Below are positions 56,414-64,000 of a DNA stretch of 64,000 nt, in pieces. A program made the translations under genes and the position numbers. Location: assembly GCA_008638415.1 (NCBI GenBank), contig VWVT01000001.1, positions 186,001-250,000 on the forward strand. Reading direction: 5' to 3'. The first letter of the stretch is position 1; each line of letters begins with the position of its first letter. The notes below the pieces were generated by a model. The model ran no database searches. It worked only from the letters and a program-made list of their open reading frames with translations, and was not told the origin of the DNA. This DNA is from Nocardiopsis sinuspersici (GTDB lineage: Bacteria > Actinomycetota > Actinomycetes > Streptosporangiales > Streptosporangiaceae).

Positions 56414-57034
56414 CTACGCGGCGCTCCCGACCGCCGGCGCGACCTCCCTGGTCGTGATGACCCCGTCCACCAGGCCGTACTCCCTGGCCTGCTCGGCGGT
56501 GAAGATCTTGTCCCGGTCGGTGTCGGCGCGCAGGCGCTCCTGTGTCTGCCCGGTGTGCCGGGCCAGGATCTCCTCCACCTGGGAGCGGACCCGCAGGATC
56601 TCCCCCGCCTGGATCTCCAGGTCGGCGGCGACCCCCTGCCCCTCTCCGGACGGCTGGTGCAGCAGCACCCGCGCGTGCTCCAGCGCCATCCGCTTGCCGG
56701 CCGTGCCCGCCGCGAGCAGTACCGCCGCCGCGGAGGCCGCCTGGCCCATGCACACCGTGGCCACGTCGGCGCGCACGAACCGCATGGTGTCGTAGACGGC
56801 GGTCAGTGCGGTGTTCGAGCCGCCCGGCGAGTTGATGTAGAGCTGGATGTCGGTATCGCTCGACTCGTGGTCGAGGTGGAGCATCTGCGCCATCACCACG
56901 TTGGCGACGTCGTCGTCGATCGGCGTGCCCAGGAAGATGATCCGCTCCGAGAGCAGCCTGCTGAACACGTCGAAGGACCGCTCGCCGTGGGGCGTGCGCT
57001 CCACCACCACCGGGACCGTGTAGCGCCCGCTCAT
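56414..57034 (-). CDS. clpP: ATP-dependent Clp protease proteolytic subunit (second of pair)
   Basis: A 206-residue ClpP serine peptidase. The catalytic Ser is in [15 protein letters not shown], where most ClpP have GMAASMG. The His is in [11 protein letters not shown] and the Asp follows in [12 protein letters not shown]. The substrate-loop motif YINSPGGSN is conserved. The ATG at 57034 overlaps the TGA of the partner clpP (ATGA). Actinobacteria often form mixed ClpP1P2 rings; the paired genes fit this. The unchaperoned cylinder needs a ClpX or ClpC partner, not encoded here. Confidence 0.94.
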   Translation of the reverse strand: MSGRYTVPVVVERTPHGERSFDVFSRLLSERIIFLGTPIDDDVANVVMAQMLHLDHESSDTDIQLYINSPGGSNTALTAVYDTMRFVRADVATVCMGQAASAAAVLLAAGTAGKRMALEHARVLLHQPSGEGQGVAADLEIQAGEILRVRSQVEEILARHTGQTQERLRADTDRDKIFTAEQAREYGLVDGVITTREVAPAVGSAA

Positions 57035-57696
57035 CGCCGCCCTCCCCTCACCTGGGTGGCGAAACCGGGTGAGTCGGCGCCCAGCCGCAGACCGCCGCCG
57101 CCCATCTGCGCCACGGACTCGACCACGTGGTCGACGAACCCGTACTCCCTGGCCTCCTCGGCGGTGAACCACGCGTCACGGTGCTGGTCCCGGGAGATGA
57201 TCTCCTCGGTCCGGCCGGTGTGCTTGGCGATCAGCCGCACCATGGTCTGCTTGGTGTACGCCAGGTTCTCCGCCTGGATGGCGATGTCCGCGGCGGTCCC
57301 GCCCAGTCCTCCGGAGGGCTGGTGCATCATGATCCGCGCGTGCGGCAGGCTGTACCTCTTGCCCGGGGTGCCGACGCAGGCCAGGAACTGGCCCATGCTG
57401 GCGGCGAAGCCCATGACCAGCGTGGACACGTCGTTGGGCACGAAGTTCATGGTGTCGTAGACGGCCAGGCCCGCCGAGACCGACCCGCCCGGGCTGTTGA
57501 CGGCCAGCGTGATGTCCCTGTGCGGGTCCTCGTCGGCGAGCAGCAGGAGCTGCGAGCACACCCGGTTGGCGCTGGCCTCGTCGACCTGCGTGCCCAGCAG
57601 CACGATGCGGCTGCGCAGCAGGCGCGCGGCCAACTGGTCGTCGAAGGCTCCGCCCGAGCTCTCGTCCGGGGCTGCGAGCCGTTCTTGGATCAACAT
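57031..57696 (-). CDS. clpP: ATP-dependent Clp protease proteolytic subunit (first of pair)
   Basis: A 221-residue ClpP. The catalytic Ser is in [14 protein letters not shown], the His in [13 protein letters not shown] and the Asp in [13 protein letters not shown], with [12 protein letters not shown] for substrate binding. The ATG at 57696 has GAGGGAGAG upstream. It leads the clpP pair. Sequence differences from the downstream copy suggest a hetero-oligomer. This pair is not followed by clpX, so it is probably an additional clpP locus regulated separately, perhaps by the nearby ClgR-like protein. Confidence 0.94.
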   Translation of the reverse strand: MLIQERLAAPDESSGGAFDDQLAARLLRSRIVLLGTQVDEASANRVCSQLLLLADEDPHRDITLAVNSPGGSVSAGLAVYDTMNFVPNDVSTLVMGFAASMGQFLACVGTPGKRYSLPHARIMMHQPSGGLGGTAADIAIQAENLAYTKQTMVRLIAKHTGRTEEIISRDQHRDAWFTAEEAREYGFVDHVVESVAQMGGGGLRLGADSPGFATQVRGGRR

Positions 57697-57838
57697 GGCA
57701 CTCTCCCTCACCGGCCCCCTGTGCGGGGTGGTCGCCCGCCCGGCCGGTGGTCCCAGCCTGCGGCGGCGGACCGGGCGGCCGCCAGCGTTTCGGCCCGGGG
57801 CAGATCTGCCCATGGCAGACCCCGTGGCCACGCCGCCC

Positions 57839-58339
57839 TCAGGTCTCGTCCAGGGCCTCGCGGAGATCGCGCAGGAGGGTGAGCACCAGGGGGCGCAGTG
57901 ACGGCCTGATGGCGTCGAAGACCTGCCGCTGCTTGCCCTCCAGGTTCTTGCGGCGGACCGCGAGCGCCCGCTCGCCCTCCTCGGTGATGGCCACCACGGT
58001 GCTGCGCTCATCACGTTCGGAGCGACGGCGCGCCATCATGCCCTTGCGCTCGAGCTGTTGGATCATGCGTGTGGCGGAAGGAGAAGAAACACCGACAATC
58101 TGGGCGACCGAACCGACGCTGGGGTGGTCCATTCCGCGTACCGCCTCCATGAGGAGAGCCTGGGTGAGAGTGAGATCTTCGGCACCCCGGTGGCCGTGTC
58201 CGCTGCGGGAGCGGGCGTGGATCGCCGCGTTGATGAACTCGGTCCAGGCGCGCTGGAACTCCTCGAGTTCGACATCGTGCTGCTCAGCACGGGGTTCGTG
58301 AGTCTCGTCGGGCGCGCACTCGTGGGTCTCGTCGGGCAC
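57839..58339 (-). CDS. MarR-family regulator divergent from mrp operon
   Basis: A 166-residue winged-helix regulator. The DNA-binding region reads HPSVGSVAQIVGVSSPSATR and ERKGMMARRRSERDERST. The N-terminal 20 residues are acidic with a duplicated PDETHE. I chose the GTG at 58339; longer frames are not supported. It is divergent from mrpA with a palindrome in between, so it probably controls the antiporter operon and itself. Confidence 0.88.
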   Translation of the reverse strand: MPDETHECAPDETHEPRAEQHDVELEEFQRAWTEFINAAIHARSRSGHGHRGAEDLTLTQALLMEAVRGMDHPSVGSVAQIVGVSSPSATRMIQQLERKGMMARRRSERDERSTVVAITEEGERALAVRRKNLEGKQRQVFDAIRPSLRPLVLTLLRDLREALDET

Positions 58340-58412
58340 GGAACGGTCCTCGCATGCTGGGCGGACGCCGCGGGTCCATGACCGCGCGGTGGTTTGACGT
58401 TTGTGTAGTCTA

Positions 58413-58425
58413 GCTATTAGATAGC
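58413..58425. promoter_or_regulatory. Palindromic MarR-type operator
   Basis: GCTAT-TAG-ATAGC, a 13-bp palindrome in an AT-rich block (58400-58440) that also looks like overlapping -10 sequences. It lies 74 bases from the MarR start and 154 bases from mrpA. Confidence 0.55.
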
Positions 58426-58578
58426 CTTTGCACGCAAATTCACATACATCCTTGCCCCCTCCGAACCGTAGCGACACCCCGCCCACTGATCCGGTCGTGG
58501 ACGGGACGGACCGCTTCTGGGGGCAGTGGACGTCCGCCCGGGACCAGGGCGGGCCCGGGCCGGTCCGGGAGGGGCGCA

Positions 58579-61539
58579 TTGACCACTGTGCTGATCGCGC
58601 ATTTCGTCGCGGCTGCGATCGCGCCCTTACTGGTGCGCCAGTGGGGCCGCAACGCCTTCCTCGCGCTCGCCGTCGTCCCGGGCGCGTCCACCGTCTGGGC
58701 CCTCTTCCAGGTACCCGCCGTCCTGCGCGGGGAGACGCTCTCCTCCTCCATGCCCTGGGCCCCGGAGTTCTCGCTCCGCCTCGGCCTGTACCTGGACGGC
58801 CTGAGCCTGGTCATGACGCTCATCGCCGCGGGCGTGGGCGCTCTGATCCTGGTCTACTGCGCCCGCTACTTCGACGACTCCGAAGCCGGCCTCGGCCGCT
58901 TCGCCGGGGTGTTCGTCGCCTTCGCCGGGGCCATGCTCGGCCTCGTGCTGGCCGACGACCTCATCCAGCTCTTCGTGTACTGGGAGCTGACCACGGTCTT
59001 CTCCTACCTGCTCATCGGGCACAGCACCGAGCTCAAGGAGAGCCGGCGGTCGGCCATGACGGCCCTGACCGTCACCACCTTCGGCGGCCTGACGATGCTC
59101 GTCGGCATGGTCGTGCTCGGCCAGGCCGCCGGGACCTACGTCATCTCCGAGATCGTCGCCTCGCCGCCCAGCGGTACCGCGGTCAACGTCGCGCTCGTCC
59201 TGGTGATGGTCGGCGCGATGTCCAAGTCGGCCCTGCTGCCGTTCAGCCTGTGGCTCCCCGCCGCCATGCGCGCTCCCACGCCGGTCTCCGGCTACCTGCA
59301 CGCCGCGGCGATGGTCAAGGCCGGCGTCTACCTGGTCGCCCGGCTCACCCCCGCCTTCCACGACGCCGTCGTCTGGCAGTACACGGCGCTGTTCTTCGGC
59401 ACCCTCACGATGGTCCTGGCGGGCTGGAAGGCGCTGCGCCAGTTCGACCTCAAGCTCGTGCTGGCCTACGGCACCATCAGCCAGCTCGGCTTCCTCATCA
59501 CGCTGCTGGGAGCGGGAACCCGGGCCGGCGCCCTGGCCGGGATCTCCATGCTCGTCGCGCACTCGCTGTTCAAGGCGCCGCTGTTCCTCGTGACCGGCGT
59601 CATCGACCACGGCACCGGCACGCGCGACCTGCGCGAGCTCTCCGGTCTGCGCACATCCATGCCGGGGTCCTTCTGGACGGCGATCGTGGCCTCGGCCTCG
59701 ATGGCGGGCCTGCCGCCCACCCTCGGGTTCGCCGCCAAGGAACTGGCCTTCGGCGCCTTCGCCCACGGCGACGGCGTCGACACCGCGGTCCTGGTCGGCA
59801 TCACGTCGGGCAGCGTCCTCACCGTCGCCTACACCCTGCGCTTCCTGTGGGGCGCCTTCTCCGACAAGCAGGACGTCTCGCCCACGCCGGTCCACTCCCC
59901 CGGCCCGCTCTTCCAGGCCCCCGCCATGGTCATGGCCGGACTCGGACTCCTGGGCGGCCTGCTCTCAAGCCTGCTCGACCCCCTCCTCGCCGTGTACGCG
60001 GACACCGTTCCCGCCACCCCCGGCAAGGAGGAGAAGCACCTGGCCCTGTGGCACGGCCTCGAACTCCCGCTGCTGCTGTCGGCGGTGTGCGTCGTCGGCG
60101 GCCTGGCCATGTTCGGCCTCCGCCACCAGATCGTGTGGGCGGGGACCCGGACGGCGCTGCCCGACCCCAACCGGGTCTACCGCCGCATGCTCGCCTGGCT
60201 GGAGAACCTGGCCCTTCAGGTCACCGGCGGCACCCAGCGCGGTTCGCTGCCCATCTACCTCGGCACGATCCTGGTCGCCCTGGTCATCGCCGCCGGATGG
60301 TGGATGGTCAGCGGCCGGATCTGGAACGGCGACTACCCGCGGCTGCGCCTGTGGGACTCCCCCGTGCAGATCATCCCCGCCCTGATCGTCATCGTCACCG
60401 CCCTGTTCACGCTGTACGTGCGGCGCCGCCTGTTCGCGGTGGTCCTCGTCGGCACCAGCGGCTACGGCATCGCCACCCTCTTCTACGTGATGGGCGCTCC
60501 CGACATCGCGCTCACCCAGTTCCTCGTGGAGACCGTCAGCCTGGTGGTCTTCGTACTGGTGCTGCGCCGCTTTCCGCCCCGCTTCTCGGCACCCGCCCTA
60601 CGCGGCCGCCGGGTGTGGAACCTGGCCCTGGGACTGGCCACCGGCGTCGTGGTCTCCTCGATGACCTGGTACGCCCTGGCGGGCCGCCGGGAGCCGTCCA
60701 TCTCGGAGGGATACCCGGCCGCGGCGAAGGAGGCGGGCGGCGAGAACATCGTCTCCGTCCTGCTGCTCGACATCCGCGCCTGGGACACCATGGGCGAGAT
60801 CTCGGTGCTCGCCGCCGCGGCCGCCGGCGTGGCCAGCCTGCTGTTCGTGCGCCGCCGCGCCCAGCCCCGCAAGGCCCCGGGCGGCGTGATGGCCCTGTCG
60901 GTCACCCAGCCCCCCGAACCCGACGTCGGCCAGGACAAGGCCGACCTCGGCGGGGTCCGGATCGCACCGCAGAACATGCACCTCAAGCCCCGGTGGCAGC
61001 ACTCCTGGCTACCGGGCGCCGACGCCCTGCCCACCGAGCGCCGGTCGGTCATCTTCGAGGTCGTCTCGCGCTTCCTCTTCCCGGTGGTCATGGTGATCTC
61101 GGTGTACCTGCTGCTGACCGGACACGGCTCGGTCGGCGGCGGCTTCGCGGGCGGCATCGTCGCGGGCCTGGCGTTCACCGTCCGCTACCTCGCCGGGGGC
61201 CGTTTCGAGCTGTACGCCAGCGCTTGGATCCAGCCGGGCGCGCTGATCGGCGCCGGCCTGGCCGTGGCCACCGGCACAGCGCTGGGCGGCGCGGTCTTCG
61301 GCACCAACGTCCTGGCGGGCGGCCACGCCTACATCGACCTCTGGATCCTGGGCACGGCCCACGTCACGGTCTCCATGATCTTCGACATCGGCGTGTACCT
61401 GCTGGTCATCGGACTGATCCTGGACATCCTGCGCAGTCTCGGAGCACGTATCGACGAGCAGATCGAGCGGGACGCCGCACCCGGGGCGGCGGAGGACCGG
61501 AGCGAGGCACCAGGAGTCTCCGAGGAGGTCATCTCGTGA
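58579..61539 (+). CDS. mrpA: Na+/H+ antiporter subunit A with fused B domain
   Basis: A 986-residue Mrp (Mnh/Sha) complex subunit related to complex I NuoL. The antiporter core has LFVYWELTTVFSYLLIG and SKSALLPFSLWLPAAMRAPT. The MrpA C-terminal module (YVMGAPDIALTQFLVET) is followed by an MnhB domain (LFPVVMVISVYLLLTGHGSV, residues about 830-950), so subunits A and B are joined. The complex exports Na+ in exchange for H+. The start is TTG at 58579, with GGGAGGGG just upstream. Its stop overlaps mrpC (GTGA). Confidence 0.95.
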   Translation: MTTVLIAHFVAAAIAPLLVRQWGRNAFLALAVVPGASTVWALFQVPAVLRGETLSSSMPWAPEFSLRLGLYLDGLSLVMTLIAAGVGALILVYCARYFDDSEAGLGRFAGVFVAFAGAMLGLVLADDLIQLFVYWELTTVFSYLLIGHSTELKESRRSAMTALTVTTFGGLTMLVGMVVLGQAAGTYVISEIVASPPSGTAVNVALVLVMVGAMSKSALLPFSLWLPAAMRAPTPVSGYLHAAAMVKAGVYLVARLTPAFHDAVVWQYTALFFGTLTMVLAGWKALRQFDLKLVLAYGTISQLGFLITLLGAGTRAGALAGISMLVAHSLFKAPLFLVTGVIDHGTGTRDLRELSGLRTSMPGSFWTAIVASASMAGLPPTLGFAAKELAFGAFAHGDGVDTAVLVGITSGSVLTVAYTLRFLWGAFSDKQDVSPTPVHSPGPLFQAPAMVMAGLGLLGGLLSSLLDPLLAVYADTVPATPGKEEKHLALWHGLELPLLLSAVCVVGGLAMFGLRHQIVWAGTRTALPDPNRVYRRMLAWLENLALQVTGGTQRGSLPIYLGTILVALVIAAGWWMVSGRIWNGDYPRLRLWDSPVQIIPALIVIVTALFTLYVRRRLFAVVLVGTSGYGIATLFYVMGAPDIALTQFLVETVSLVVFVLVLRRFPPRFSAPALRGRRVWNLALGLATGVVVSSMTWYALAGRREPSISEGYPAAAKEAGGENIVSVLLLDIRAWDTMGEISVLAAAAAGVASLLFVRRRAQPRKAPGGVMALSVTQPPEPDVGQDKADLGGVRIAPQNMHLKPRWQHSWLPGADALPTERRSVIFEVVSRFLFPVVMVISVYLLLTGHGSVGGGFAGGIVAGLAFTVRYLAGGRFELYASAWIQPGALIGAGLAVATGTALGGAVFGTNVLAGGHAYIDLWILGTAHVTVSMIFDIGVYLLVIGLILDILRSLGARIDEQIERDAAPGAAEDRSEAPGVSEEVIS

Positions 61540-62366
61540 ACGAGTCACCCAGTCTGCTCGTCGTCATCGTCGTCGGCGTCCTCGTCGCGGTGGGCGTCGT
61601 GCTCCTGCTGGAGCGCAGCCTCACCCGCGTACTCCTCGGCTTCATCATGCTGAGCAACGGCGTCAACCTGATGATCCTGGCCATGGCGGGCGAGCCGGGC
61701 GGGCCGCCGATCCTGTGGCTCACGGAACCCGAGAACATGACCGACCCGCTGCCGCAGGCGATGATCCTGACCGCGCTCGTCATCACCCTCGGCATCACCG
61801 CCTTCCTGCTGGCCATGGCCTACCGGAGCTGGCAGTTGGAGGGCAACGACGAGGTACAGGACGACATCGAGGACCTGCGCATCTTCCAGGGCGAGGGCCG
61901 GCGCGCCGTGCGCCAGCGCTTCCAGAAGGAGCGGCGCAGGCTCCAGGCCGACATCCGCCGCCAGCGCGCCGAGCTCCAGGCGACCATCGCCGTCGCCGAC
62001 GCCCAGGAACTGGCCGAGCAGGCGCGTATCAAGGCCGAGATCGCCAGGGCACGGGCCGAGCTGGCCCGCTACGAACTGGAGGCCGAGGACAACGACCCCG
62101 ACGAGAAGTCCCAGGAGACCATGCGCCGCCTGAACGACCGAGCGGAGAGCATGACCGCCCAGGTCCAGGAGCTGCGCGGCCGGATCCGGCAGGGGCGGAA
62201 GCGGCTGCGCGAGCACCGGCGGGCCGACCGCGCCGCCGAGCGCGAACTGTGGCGCGAACTGCGACGCCGCGTCCGCTCGCAGCGGCGCCAGGCGCGCCAG
62301 ACCATGCGGGCCGAGCGCGAGCGCCTGGCCCGTGCCGAGGACAGCGACCTGCAAGGGAGCGAGTGA
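61536..62366 (+). CDS. mrpC: Na+/H+ antiporter subunit C with long coiled-coil tail
   Basis: A 276-residue protein. The first 105 residues are a complete NuoK-like MrpC (three spans; LLGFIMLSNGVNLMILAMAG, then ILTALVITLGITAFLLAMAY). Normal MrpC ends about here. The additional 170 residues are a very charged, helical, coiled-coil-like tail (RRAVRQRFQKERRRLQADIR and later RAERELWRELRRRVRSQRR), with no membrane span. It should lie in the cytoplasm. The GTG start overlaps mrpA. Function of the tail is unknown. Confidence 0.92.
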   Translation: MNESPSLLVVIVVGVLVAVGVVLLLERSLTRVLLGFIMLSNGVNLMILAMAGEPGGPPILWLTEPENMTDPLPQAMILTALVITLGITAFLLAMAYRSWQLEGNDEVQDDIEDLRIFQGEGRRAVRQRFQKERRRLQADIRRQRAELQATIAVADAQELAEQARIKAEIARARAELARYELEAEDNDPDEKSQETMRRLNDRAESMTAQVQELRGRIRQGRKRLREHRRADRAAERELWRELRRRVRSQRRQARQTMRAERERLARAEDSDLQGSE

Positions 62367-62368
62367 CC

Positions 62369-64000
62369 ATGGGTGTGGAAGACCTCGCCGGGATCCTGCA
62401 CTACCTCATCCCCCTGCCCGTGGTGCTCCCGCTGTTCACGGCCGGCGTCAAGCTGGCCCTCGGCATCCGCCGGCCCCGGCTACAGCAGTGGCTGAGCGTC
62501 ATCTCGCTGGCCCTGGTCCTGGTCATCGGCCTGGTCCTGATGCTGGGTGTGCACGAGTTCGGTCCGCTGGCCGTGCAGGTGGGCGGCTGGGAGGCGCCGA
62601 TCGGCATCACCCTGGTGGCCGACCGGCTGTCCGCGCTGCTGGTGACGGTGTCGGCGGCGATCACGCTGGCCGTGCTGGTGTACTCCATCGGCCAGGGCAT
62701 GGTGGGCAAGGCCGAGGTGGCGCCCCTGTCGGTGTACCAGCCGACCTACCTGATCCTGGTGGCGGGCGTGTCCAACGCCTTCCTGGCCGGCGACCTGTTC
62801 AACCTGTACGTCGGGTTCGAGATCCTGCTGACCGCCAGCTACGTACTGCTGACCCTGGGCGGCACGCAGTCCCGTATGCGGGCGGGCGCCACCTACGTCG
62901 TGGTGTCGCTGGTGTCGTCGGTGCTGTTCCTGATCGCCATCGCGCTGGTCTTCGGCGCCACCGGCACGGTGAACATGGCCCACCTCGGCGAGCGGCTGCC
63001 GGAGCTGTCCACCGACCTCAGGGCCACCCTGCAGATCGTGCTGCTGTTCGCCTTCGGCATCAAGGCGGCGGTGTTCCCGCTGGCCGCCTGGCTGCCCGAC
63101 TCCTACCCGACGGCGCCTGCGCCGGTCACCGCGGTGTTCGCGGGTCTGCTCACCAAGGTGGGCGTGTACGCGATCATCCGCACGCAGACCCTGCTGTTCC
63201 CCGGCGAGCAGCTCAACGGCCTGCTGATGTGCGTGGCGCTGGCGACCATGATCATGGGCATCCTGGGCGCGGTCGCGCAGACCGACATCAAGCGTCTGCT
63301 GTCGTTCACGCTGATCAGCCACATCGGGTACATGATCTTCGGCGTGGCCCTGGGCAGCGATCAGGGTATGGCGGGCGCGGTGTTCTACATCGCGCACCAC
63401 ATCACGGTGCAGACCACGCTGTTCCTGGTCACGGGCCTCATCGAGCGCCGGGGCGGGTCCACGTCCCTGGACCACCTGGGCGGCCTGGGGCGGATCGCGC
63501 CGGTGCTGGCGGTCCTGTTCTTCATCCCGGCGATGAGCCTGGGCGGCATCCCGCCGCTGTCGGGCTTCCTCGGCAAGATCGGCCTGATACAGGCCGGTGT
63601 GGCCGCGGGCACGCCGCTCGCCTACACCCTGGTGGGGACGTCGGTGCTCACGAGCCTGCTGACCCTGTACGTCATCGCCCGGGTGTGGAACTACGCGTTC
63701 TGGCGGAGACCGTCCGAGGGCATGGTGGCCGAGCCCGGTACCGTGCTGGAGGACGTCGAGGCCGACGACACCTCCACCGCGGCGCTCGGTCCCGGCGAGG
63801 CGGTCGGACCGTCCTCCCGGCTGAGGGACACCACGACCGCGGCCACGACGGTGGTCACGTCGGTGGTCCTGCCGAAGAGCATGGTCGGCGCCACGGTGGC
63901 GCTGGTGGCGTTCAGCGTCGCCCTGACGGTGTTCGCGGGGCCGCTGATCGAGTACTCCTACGACGCGGCCGTGGAACTCCAGGCGCGCACCCTCTACATC
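62369..64000 (+). CDS. mrpD: Na+/H+ antiporter subunit D (partial, runs off the window)
   Basis: 544 codons are visible and the frame is still open at the right edge. It is a NuoM/NuoN-like antiporter subunit. Signatures are YVGFEILLTASYVLLTLGGT with the conserved Glu, and GIKAAVFPLAAWLPDSYPTA with the conserved Lys. The TM12-like broken-helix Lys is in QTDIKRLLSFTLISHIGYM. A hydrophilic insert lies at about residues 450-485 (EDVEADDTSTAALGPGE). The ATG at 62369 is two bases after the mrpC stop. Genes for subunits E, F and G are expected beyond the edge. Confidence 0.94.
   Translation, partial: MGVEDLAGILHYLIPLPVVLPLFTAGVKLALGIRRPRLQQWLSVISLALVLVIGLVLMLGVHEFGPLAVQVGGWEAPIGITLVADRLSALLVTVSAAITLAVLVYSIGQGMVGKAEVAPLSVYQPTYLILVAGVSNAFLAGDLFNLYVGFEILLTASYVLLTLGGTQSRMRAGATYVVVSLVSSVLFLIAIALVFGATGTVNMAHLGERLPELSTDLRATLQIVLLFAFGIKAAVFPLAAWLPDSYPTAPAPVTAVFAGLLTKVGVYAIIRTQTLLFPGEQLNGLLMCVALATMIMGILGAVAQTDIKRLLSFTLISHIGYMIFGVALGSDQGMAGAVFYIAHHITVQTTLFLVTGLIERRGGSTSLDHLGGLGRIAPVLAVLFFIPAMSLGGIPPLSGFLGKIGLIQAGVAAGTPLAYTLVGTSVLTSLLTLYVIARVWNYAFWRRPSEGMVAEPGTVLEDVEADDTSTAALGPGEAVGPSSRLRDTTTAATTVVTSVVLPKSMVGATVALVAFSVALTVFAGPLIEYSYDAAVELQARTLYI

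Overview
The window is high-GC actinomycete DNA. Housekeeping genes holB, a fused MFS/thymidylate kinase and topA lie together, as in Streptomyces and relatives. There are chaplin-type hydrophobins, a sortase-E-type (LAxTG) anchor, GTG/TTG starts and many 4-bp ATGA/GTGA overlaps. This fits a mycelial, sporulating actinomycete; I favour Nocardiopsis or a close relative, but genus is inference.

1-15.7 kb: a small membrane protein with an L7/L12-like tail, tRNA-Thr(CGT), a secreted TAP-like hydrolase, holB, a peptidoglycan-binding-fold protein, MFS-tmk, topA, two chaplin-family genes with an unrecognised secreted protein, an M20 peptidase, and tRNA-Leu(GAG).

15.7-23.6 kb is accessory DNA. A decayed large serine recombinase ends inside tRNA-Leu(GAG) and takes its stop codon from the T-loop. 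Next comes a frameshifted hypothetical gene, then an intact operon on the minus strand: ECF sigma, zinc-finger anti-sigma, ABC ATPase and two membrane subunits. An IS5-type transposase relic and an FMN-reductase relic follow.

23.6-39.2 kb: MarR and MFS genes, a GH13 trehalose-synthase-like enzyme, a broken FAD monooxygenase, a secreted alpha/beta hydrolase, an MFS transporter with a collagen-like tandem repeat in its central loop, a single-domain globin with a repetitive tail beside a PPOX-fold flavoprotein, TetR/DUF418, two poorly known proteins, a ThiD/PdxK-type kinase and CsbD.

39.3-52.0 kb is a galactoside locus. Binding lipoprotein, two permeases, GH36 alpha-galactosidase and GH2 beta-galactosidase run leftward; a DeoR regulator with galT, galE and galK runs rightward. 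Together they import oligosaccharides, release galactose and feed the Leloir pathway. No ABC ATPase is present, so a shared MsiK-like ATPase is expected elsewhere. A perfect 58-bp palindrome sits between galE and galK, and a GC-enriched cousin lies at 29886-29940.

52-64 kb: a membrane-anchored unknown, a Gfo/Idh/MocA oxidoreductase behind a LacI-type operator, a GlsB/YmgE-type protein, a ClgR-like regulator, a decayed MFS gene opposite an intact HxlR regulator, tandem clpP genes, and a MarR gene divergent from an Mrp Na+/H+ antiporter operon. That operon has an A+B fusion, a C subunit with a long coiled-coil tail, and a D subunit cut by the window edge.
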